From contig DAOWBJ010000109.1 of NCBI GenBank assembly GCA_030634125.1, forward strand, positions 1-6,198: a DNA stretch of 6,198 nucleotides, in the 5' to 3' direction. The DNA is from Victivallales bacterium (GTDB lineage: Bacteria; Verrucomicrobiota; Lentisphaeria; Victivallales; Victivallaceae). Made by a program: the position numbers and the translations under genes. The notes under the pieces are model-generated. The model had not been told where the DNA came from. It made no database searches and saw only the letters and a program-made list of their open reading frames with translations. Shown piece after piece: positions 1-4,744 of the stretch (position 1 is the stretch's first letter; each line of letters opens with the position of its first letter).

Positions 1-13
1 CTTTACTTGACAT
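1..13 (-). CDS. Possible 5' end of a further minus-strand gene (first four codons only)
   Basis: An ATG at 13-11 opens a frame reading M-S-S-K before the left edge cuts it. An AAGG Shine-Dalgarno-like element (complement of 22-25) lies 8 bases upstream, and a promoter-like pair sits further up at 52-79. Strand and spacing fit the all-minus layout. Four codons cannot identify a product, and the start could be chance. Confidence 0.3.
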
Positions 14-31
14 AACAATAACCTTCATTAG

Positions 32-59
32 TTGAAATACCTGATATAACCAGTATAGT
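32..59 (+). promoter_or_regulatory. Candidate plus-strand promoter
   Basis: TTGAAA (32-37) and TATAGT (54-59), each 5 of 6 to consensus, are 16 bases apart on the plus strand. Its -10 overlaps the minus-strand -10, because the bases around 52-59 read as a near-palindrome. No plus-strand gene follows; a transcript from here would run to the terminator-like hairpin at 172-207. The AT-rich background makes a false match quite possible. Confidence 0.22.
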
Positions 60-79
60 TAATTTTGTAGCATTTACAA
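52..79 (-). promoter_or_regulatory. Candidate sigma-70 promoter for the gene leaving the left edge
   Basis: On the minus strand TTGTAA (79-74, 4 of 6 matches to the -35 consensus) is followed after 16 bases by TATACT (57-52, 5 of 6 matches to the -10 consensus). The predicted start point near 45 would leave a short leader of about 30 bases containing AAGG before the ATG at 13. The region is AT-rich, so chance matches are likely; only the ordered chain promoter, ribosome site, start codon lends support. Confidence 0.35.
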
Positions 80-140
80 ATGAAATACGGTACTAAATGC
101 CACCTTTTTTGCGAATTTTGAGGTAAATAAAGACTCATTG

Positions 141-195
141 GAGACGGGCGACAAGCGTTCCGCCGCTTGACCGCGTCCGGCGACGCCCCGGTGCG
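141..195. other. GC-rich structured intergenic island
   Basis: About 42 of 55 bases are G or C (about 76%), while the 140 bases to the left are strongly AT-rich. It contains several self-complementary segments: CAAGCG (152-157) with CGCTTG (164-169), and alternatives GCGTC (173-177) with GACGC (182-186), or CCGG (177-180) with CCGG (188-191). GGGCG (146-150) can also pair with CGCCC (184-188), enclosing the first hairpin. No credible ORF explains it. It could be a terminator complex, a dispersed palindromic repeat, or the structured part of a small RNA; the sequence alone does not decide. Confidence 0.5.
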
Positions 196-207
196 ATTTT
201 ATTTTTT
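172..207 (+). terminator. Rho-independent terminator-like hairpin, plus-strand orientation
   Basis: On the plus strand 172-175 pairs with 192-195 (three Watson-Crick pairs and one G-T), then after a bulged T at 176, CCGG (177-180) pairs with CCGG (188-191) around a 7-base loop. ATTTTATTTTTT follows directly at 196-207. This is the form of an intrinsic terminator for plus-strand transcription. Read in the minus direction, which is the direction of srkA, no U tract follows the hairpin, so it is not an obvious terminator for srkA itself. Confidence 0.42.
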
Positions 208-1164
208 AATTAACTGCAACTGATGCTCTAAATCCGCTATTTCACGCCGCCAGAAAGCGTCGTTTCCCCAATCCGGGAAATTATGCTGGAATTTATAATC
301 ATTAATCTGTGTACTGCACCAGCTTAAAAAATAAATAATCCGCATGGCCCGCAATGGTTCGACTAGATGTATAGTTTCAAATTCAAAATCCCTTAATTGT
401 GTATAGCCTTCGAGAATTAAATCGAGCTCACGGCGTGATTTGTGCAAGTGCTCGGGCAGTAATAACCATAAGTCTTGAACCGGAGATCCCTCCATCATGT
501 CGTCAAAGTCAATAATCATCAGGCCTTCGTCGGGACGCTCAAGGATATTCGCGCGGTGCAGGTCGGCGTGGATACGAATGTATTCTATATTCTCAAATAA
601 TGGATCAATTATTTCCAGTATTTCAGAAACTATGCGTTCGAATTCATTATGGTATAAAGGACTGACATGGTGACCATCGAGCAAATAACGCATCTGGTTG
701 GTGGTGGTGGAACGGGGATCGAGCAGCATTCGTTCAGGAGCCTCGGCACGGGAACCGGCTAAATGCATTCTGGCGACAAGCATGCCGATACGCCGCCAGG
801 CGTCATCATCATTGATTTCCACTTCCCGCCCGAAACGTTTTGGGAATACTGTGAAAATAATACCGTCATCGGTTTCGGCTAAAGTCTTTCCCGTTGCTAA
901 GACTAAAGGCGAAATCACCGGAATATCATCATCGGCGCAATCGGCGACAAAACGGTGTTCGGCTTCAATGGCATCAAGTTTCCAGCGTCCAGGCCGGTAA
1001 AATTTAGCGATAACGCGTTGTTTTTCAGCGGTTTCGAATTCGTACACGCGGTTAATATAGCTCGGCAGAGGCGCGGCTAAGCCCAGCATCGGGCAGTCCA
1101 AAGCGCGTTCGACGGCATCAATCATTATATCAGGAGTTAAATTATCAAAATTCTTGGCAGTCAC
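199..1164 (-). CDS. srkA: Stress response kinase A (SrkA/YihE family Ser/Thr kinase)
   Basis: A 321-residue cytoplasmic protein that aligns by eye over its length with E. coli SrkA (YihE), a kinase of the APH/choline-kinase fold linked to Cpx/envelope stress and protection from stress-induced death. Visible landmarks: NRVYEF (38-43), the nucleotide-binding AKFYRPGRW (53-61, K54), the catalytic loop HADLHRANIL (199-208, D201 and N206), the metal-binding IIDFDD (217-222, D219), then VQDLWLLL (229-236) and EPLRAMRIIYFLSW (269-282). All key kinase residues are present. The start is GTG at 1164-1162, directly against the TAA of the upstream secreted-protein gene; the N-terminal alignment with YihE begins just after it, which supports this start. 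A purine-rich GGTGGAAAAG lies upstream and translation is probably coupled. An aminoglycoside phosphotransferase function is less likely, given the SrkA-specific segments. The physiological substrate is unknown. Confidence 0.93.
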   Translation of the reverse strand: MTAKNFDNLTPDIMIDAVERALDCPMLGLAAPLPSYINRVYEFETAEKQRVIAKFYRPGRWKLDAIEAEHRFVADCADDDIPVISPLVLATGKTLAETDDGIIFTVFPKRFGREVEINDDDAWRRIGMLVARMHLAGSRAEAPERMLLDPRSTTTNQMRYLLDGHHVSPLYHNEFERIVSEILEIIDPLFENIEYIRIHADLHRANILERPDEGLMIIDFDDMMEGSPVQDLWLLLPEHLHKSRRELDLILEGYTQLRDFEFETIHLVEPLRAMRIIYFLSWCSTQINDYKFQHNFPDWGNDAFWRREIADLEHQLQLIKK

Positions 1165-1947
1165 TTAATATCTTTTCCACCAGTTTTTGCCGACTTTATG
1201 ACTGACACTTTCGCGCCAGTCTTTTACGGTTATGAGTTTGTCTTTCCCCCATATTTCCAGGTGATATGCTATTATTCTCTGGTTTTTAATTCCCTTTAAC
1301 GGGATAACAGCGGGTCTATAACCGCTGGCGGAAGATAATTTGCCTATTTTGCCTGAATGAGTTTTTCCACCATGATAAATACGGGGACGATCCATGGAGT
1401 TTATCGCTTCGATGATTTTTGCTTCGTCGTAGGTGCTTGATTTAATTTTTGCTTCATCTGGATAGTAGTACATGTAAATTGGGCGCTTACCGTAAGATTT
1501 GGAGCTGGTAGTCAGGACGAAAAGATAAAAATAGGGCATTCTTATGGCTTTTGATTCGCCTTTTTTAGCCTTTTTGTTTACGGAAAATTCAATTTCGAAG
1601 TTTGAGACGCTTTTGGTTTTCTTCTTTTTCTTTTTTACTTTTTTGTATGTGTATCCTGTTTCCGGCATCTTTATATCTCTGATTGAAACAATATAATCAC
1701 AGGTGTTGTCAGCAAAACTTCCGGTTTCAATATCAGTGTCATAATAGGCGGAGAGATGTCTTAGAGGTATTGTGCGCACTCCTTTGCCGTGTTTTATGGT
1801 AACGGCTCCTCTGGCAATAGAGATGATTTTCACTTTAGCGAGAGTATGTTTTTCACTCTTGGCGCTGGTTTTGTAAATAATGGTTCCGGCATTGAGAACG
1901 ACAATGCTAAAAGCAAACATGCTTGTAAAAAATAGTTTTAATTTCAT
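1165..1947 (-). CDS. Secreted lysine-rich protein of unknown function with SHD1-like segment
   Basis: A 260-residue protein I cannot name. Residues 1-20 form a classical signal peptide: basic MKLK, a hydrophobic core, and a VLNA|G-type cleavage site with no lipobox cysteine, so export to the periplasm or beyond is predicted. Residues about 37-73 (AKVKIISIARGAVTIKHGKG, then RTIPLRHLSAYYDTDI) resemble the SHD1-like beta motif frequent in Planctomycetes and Lentisphaerae proteins ('V-L...G...P...LS..D'). A lysine run follows (102-112, KKVKKKKKKTK), then a Tyr/Lys-rich half ending in a hydrophobic segment, YHLEIWGKDKLITV, and a WWKRY terminus. The mature protein is strongly basic. I chose ATG 1947 because AAAGGAG lies 6 bases upstream; a longer frame from GTG 1998 would bury the signal peptide. 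The gene lies 63 AT-rich bases after the methyltransferase and directly abuts srkA, hinting at an envelope-stress connection, which is only inference. Confidence 0.8.
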   Translation of the reverse strand: MKLKLFFTSMFAFSIVVLNAGTIIYKTSAKSEKHTLAKVKIISIARGAVTIKHGKGVRTIPLRHLSAYYDTDIETGSFADNTCDYIVSIRDIKMPETGYTYKKVKKKKKKTKSVSNFEIEFSVNKKAKKGESKAIRMPYFYLFVLTTSSKSYGKRPIYMYYYPDEAKIKSSTYDEAKIIEAINSMDRPRIYHGGKTHSGKIGKLSSASGYRPAVIPLKGIKNQRIIAYHLEIWGKDKLITVKDWRESVSHKVGKNWWKRY

Positions 1948-1953
1948 TTTAAG

Positions 1954-1960
1954 CTCCTTT
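1954..1960 (-). promoter_or_regulatory. Shine-Dalgarno site that fixes the secreted-protein start
   Basis: AAAGGAG on the minus strand, 6 bases before ATG 1947. It falls inside the alternative longer frame opened by GTG 1998, and so argues for the shorter protein beginning MKLKLF with an exposed signal peptide. Confidence 0.8.
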
Positions 1961-2010
1961 ATACATATATAACGTCTAAACATATAATAATATTGCACAA
2001 ATATAGGAAA

Positions 2011-2778
2011 TTACGAACTTGCAATCAGTGTTATTGACTTGGATTTTTCTGGTTTGTACTTATCGAAGCTCAATCCGCCATAGACAGTTAAATCTTCAAA
2101 GCCAGTTTGTATTAAAGCGGATTCCACGTCCAGACGTGTATAAGGATATAGTTTGGTGCTGACCAGTTTATGAGCGGGAGCTCTTTTGCTCCAGTCGATT
2201 TCAAGAAGATTAAAATTAACATAAGGCGGCTCGAAATCATAAAAACGGATAAACTCATAATTTTCGCTCCGGGTAATGCCGATTATACGTTCTTTCGCGC
2301 CTAATACTTTATCATAATTTAAAAAATTAAGAATCAGATGACCACTCGGATTCAATAATTGTCTGCACGCGGTCATCATTGAAGACAAGTCTTTTTTGTT
2401 CAGCAAATGCGGCAAAGTATTTCCCATGCACATTATCAGGTCAAATTTCCCGTCAACATTGGACAGCATTTCATTCATGCCGGAATTTATAAAATCAATA
2501 TCCAGTCCGTAAGCATGGCTGTTTTTTTTAGCCGCTTCAATCATTGAACCTGATAAATCCATCCCTGCAGCTTTAACGCCGCTTCGCGTCAGAGCTATTG
2601 GGAAGCGGCCGGTTCCGCAGCCAATATCCAAAGCTGTGTCAAAGTCGAATTGCTCTTTTAGTTTGGCTACAAACTTTTCCGCCGAGTCCAAATCCTTTTC
2701 AAAGTTAAACATCTCGTCATAGTTCCCCGAAATGTCATCATAAAATTCTGCCGCGCCATTATTTATTTCTTTGTGCAT
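2011..2778 (-). CDS. Class I SAM-dependent methyltransferase, substrate unknown
   Basis: A 255-residue soluble protein with the Rossmann-type SAM-binding fold. Motif I is ALDIGCGTGRFP (49-60), the acidic residue that contacts the SAM ribose is D74 in GMDLSGSM (72-79), and the motif IV region is FDLIMCMGNTLPHL (112-125), followed by LLNPSGHLIL (141-150). The N-terminal FYDDISGNYDEMF is the entry helix typical of Methyltransf_11/25-type enzymes. The C-terminal half (about 150-240) is the substrate-recognition part and gives no recognisable substrate signature, so the target (small molecule, RNA or protein) cannot be stated. ATG 2778 is preceded by a near-perfect AAAGGAGG at 8 bases, and the gene follows the Dus stop by 16 bases, so it is probably cotranscribed. 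Proximity to a tRNA-modifying enzyme makes an RNA target conceivable, but nothing in the protein itself supports that. Confidence 0.88.
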   Translation of the reverse strand: MHKEINNGAAEFYDDISGNYDEMFNFEKDLDSAEKFVAKLKEQFDFDTALDIGCGTGRFPIALTRSGVKAAGMDLSGSMIEAAKKNSHAYGLDIDFINSGMNEMLSNVDGKFDLIMCMGNTLPHLLNKKDLSSMMTACRQLLNPSGHLILNFLNYDKVLGAKERIIGITRSENYEFIRFYDFEPPYVNFNLLEIDWSKRAPAHKLVSTKLYPYTRLDVESALIQTGFEDLTVYGGLSFDKYKPEKSKSITLIASS

Positions 2779-2786
2779 ATAATTAT

Positions 2787-2794
2787 CCTCCTTT
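2787..2794 (-). promoter_or_regulatory. Strong Shine-Dalgarno site of the methyltransferase gene
   Basis: AAAGGAGG on the minus strand, 8 bases before ATG 2778 and directly after the TAA of the upstream dus gene (2797-2795). It is the best ribosome binding site in the window, so this gene can initiate independently of coupling. Confidence 0.8.
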
Positions 2795-3805
2795 TTAAGT
2801 TAATAATAATCTGCGGTCGGACATGGGGTAGACTTTCTGCCATTGACGGTAACGTTCGGATGGACCTTCGCGGACAATTTTCATAAATTCCGCAAAATCT
2901 TCAGTTGTATGCAAAAATGACACCCTGCTCTTGATTTTTCCGGGAAAACCGCGGCTTCTTAAGTAATCCAGTATTACTTTGCGCGCTATCCGTAAAGCCA
3001 GAGTCTCTCCATAGTAACTAATCATTTCCATTACATGCAGTTCCATCTCATCGCACAATTCTTCAGAATTTGGCGGAATATAGTTATCTTTATCAGAAAG
3101 CTCACGGAACAACCACGGATTTCCCATTGCGCCGCGCGCGAGCATGACTGTATCACAGCCGGTTTTTTTTCTTATTTCAGTATAAGTTGCCGCGCTGGTG
3201 ATTCCGCCGTTGGCGATTATTTGGATATTCACCGCTTCCCTGGCGGCAGCTATTATATCAAAATAAACCGGTCCGGCATAAAATTTGTTTTTAACTCTGC
3301 CGTGAATGGCAATCGCTTGTGCTCCGGCATCAGTCAGCCCTTTGACTAAGCGTAAAGTTGTTTCCGGATCTTGTTCATCAAGTATTCTGATTTTGGCACT
3401 AAGCGGATGACGGGAAAGTTTTTTTATCAATTCAAAACATTTGACCGCTTCATCAACATTTTGTCCCAGAACGGCGCCCGCGCCTTTTTTTGCGACTTTA
3501 GGAACCGGGCAGCCCAGGTTGAAATCCAGAACATTAAAATCATGTTGGTTTAAAATTTCTACAGCCCGGGTGATTCTTTCATGGTTACAGCCTACCAACT
3601 GCACGCCGAGCCATCCCTCATCATCACCGCGATCCATAAAACGTGTTGTTTTGGCGTTGCCGTAGGCGAGGGAGCCGGCGTCGATCATTTCAGTGAAGCA
3701 GTATTTACATCCGAAACGTCTTGCCGAGTGTCGATACGGTAAATCCGTATAGCCGGATAATGGAGCTAATATTATGCTGTTTTCCGGGTAGATATTCAAT
3801 GTCAA
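2795..3805 (-). CDS. dus: tRNA-dihydrouridine synthase (Dus family)
   Basis: A 336-residue FMN-dependent TIM-barrel enzyme that reduces uridine to dihydrouridine in tRNA D-loops using NADPH. Landmarks: the barrel entry IILAPLSGYTDLPYR (11-25), TEMIDA (38-43), NLGCPVPKV (96-104) with catalytic Cys99, KIR (138-140) with the FMN-contacting Lys138, IHGR (167-170) with His168, IANGGI (197-202) and ARGAMGNPWLF (223-233), then a C-terminal helical tRNA-binding domain. The usual 'GRTxxQxYxGxADW' signature is degenerate here (GRVKNKFYAGPVYF). No ATG suits the N-terminus: the frame opens at TTG 3805-3803, overlapping the sigma factor TGA as TTGA; a second TTG at 3799 is possible. No clear Shine-Dalgarno precedes it, so coupled translation is inferred. 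Overall closest in style to DusB/NifR3, but I cannot assign the paralogue or target position. Confidence 0.9.
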   Translation of the reverse strand: MTLNIYPENSIILAPLSGYTDLPYRHSARRFGCKYCFTEMIDAGSLAYGNAKTTRFMDRGDDEGWLGVQLVGCNHERITRAVEILNQHDFNVLDFNLGCPVPKVAKKGAGAVLGQNVDEAVKCFELIKKLSRHPLSAKIRILDEQDPETTLRLVKGLTDAGAQAIAIHGRVKNKFYAGPVYFDIIAAAREAVNIQIIANGGITSAATYTEIRKKTGCDTVMLARGAMGNPWLFRELSDKDNYIPPNSEELCDEMELHVMEMISYYGETLALRIARKVILDYLRSRGFPGKIKSRVSFLHTTEDFAEFMKIVREGPSERYRQWQKVYPMSDRRLLLT

Positions 3806-4719
3806 TCTTTGTCGCGAGAGCGCAAATGAGAAAGTTCTCCATGCATACTCTGGAGTTTTTTAATTGCTTTATTTTGAATCTGGCGTACACGTTCACGAGT
3901 ACATCCGACAGCTACACCGACGTTTTCAAGAGTCATTATTGGATTGCCGTCAAGTCCGAAGCGCATTTTTAAAACCTGTTTTTCCCGTTCACAAAGTCGT
4001 TCCACCAGAACATATAGATGTTTCAGTGATTCGAGGTCGCCGAGTACATTATCCGGGGAGAGTTCAGGTTTGTCGGAGATAAAATCCTGCATTTCCCCTG
4101 ATTCGCCATTAATAATGGGTTCATTTAAGGAAGATGTATTCAAGCTTGCGTGTCGCAGTTCACGCACTGTACGCGGACTTAACTCCAGGCGTTCAGCGAT
4201 TTCTTTGTTGGTCGGTATCCTGCCTGATTCAGCCTGTATTTCATGTTGAACACGTTTAATTTTATTTATTTTCCCGACTGATTGAACGGGAATTCTAATC
4301 GTACGGCTTTGTTCAGCGATTGCCCGCCGCATAGCTTGTTTGATCCACCAGGTACTGTAAGTGCTGAACTTAGCGCCTTTGCTTGGGTCGAATTTTTCCG
4401 CGGCCGTCATCAAGCCGATATTTCCTTCTGAAATGAGGTCGTGTTTTGATAATCCCCGGTTCATGAATTCATTGGCGATTTTGACAACCAGACGCAAATT
4501 AGCCCGTACTATTTTTGATTTCGCTTCGTCATGGGTTTTTTGGTCGCCTGAATGAATTGCCGCGGCCAGTTGAACTTCTTCATCAGGCGACAGCAAAGCG
4601 AAGTCAACGATATTACGCATATAAACCTGCGAGGTGGTCATGGGATTATGTTCCACCTTTGGTGCTTTCCTCTTCCCGGGCTTTTTAGCCGAAACATTTT
4701 TTTTGCTTATATCAGACAT
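3802..4719 (-). CDS. Sigma-70 family RNA polymerase sigma factor, group 1/2 type without region 1.1
   Basis: A 305-residue sigma factor. A lysine-rich N-terminal tail (about 1-24) replaces region 1.1. Region 1.2 is YMRNIVDFALLSPDEEVQLA (33-52), region 2 runs from ANLRLVVKIANEFMNRGL (73-90) through the -10 recognition and melting part FSTYSTWWIKQAMRRAI (118-134) and RTIRIPV (139-145). Region 3 spans about 150-200, and region 4.2 is the -35 helix-turn-helix TLENVGVAVGCTRERVRQIQ (263-282). With intact regions 2.4 and 4.2 it should read a promoter much like the housekeeping one. Length and missing region 1.1 suggest a group 2 (RpoS-like) or a short primary factor; RpoS and RpoD cannot be separated by eye. 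ATG 4719 is preceded by AAAGAG at a rather long spacing. It follows purL by 25 bases and its TGA overlaps the dus start, placing it inside a housekeeping operon. Confidence 0.93.
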   Translation of the reverse strand: MSDISKKNVSAKKPGKRKAPKVEHNPMTTSQVYMRNIVDFALLSPDEEVQLAAAIHSGDQKTHDEAKSKIVRANLRLVVKIANEFMNRGLSKHDLISEGNIGLMTAAEKFDPSKGAKFSTYSTWWIKQAMRRAIAEQSRTIRIPVQSVGKINKIKRVQHEIQAESGRIPTNKEIAERLELSPRTVRELRHASLNTSSLNEPIINGESGEMQDFISDKPELSPDNVLGDLESLKHLYVLVERLCEREKQVLKMRFGLDGNPIMTLENVGVAVGCTRERVRQIQNKAIKKLQSMHGELSHLRSRDKD

Positions 4720-4744
4720 ATTTCAATGATCTCTTTTTAAAAAA

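Noticed and set aside
7..12. Perfect TTGACA on the plus strand
   Set aside because: No acceptable -10 at 16-18 bases; it also overlaps the minus-strand ATG at 13-11.
80..121. 13-codon peptide MKYGTKCHLFCEF on the plus strand
   Set aside because: No Shine-Dalgarno and too short to distinguish from chance, although it would fall within the candidate small RNA.
199..1164. Aminoglycoside phosphotransferase resistance gene
   Set aside because: It shares the APH fold, but the YihE-specific N-terminus, YRPGRW, VQDLWLLL and EPLRAMRIIYFLSW segments point to SrkA.
1948..1998. Longer start (GTG 1998) for the secreted protein
   Set aside because: It adds 17 residues before a clear signal peptide and swallows a good Shine-Dalgarno site that serves ATG 1947.
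1948..2010. Promoter or terminator in the methyltransferase to secreted-protein gap
   Set aside because: The 63 bases are very AT-rich and offer several poor -10-like matches but no properly spaced -35, and no GC stem with a U tract.
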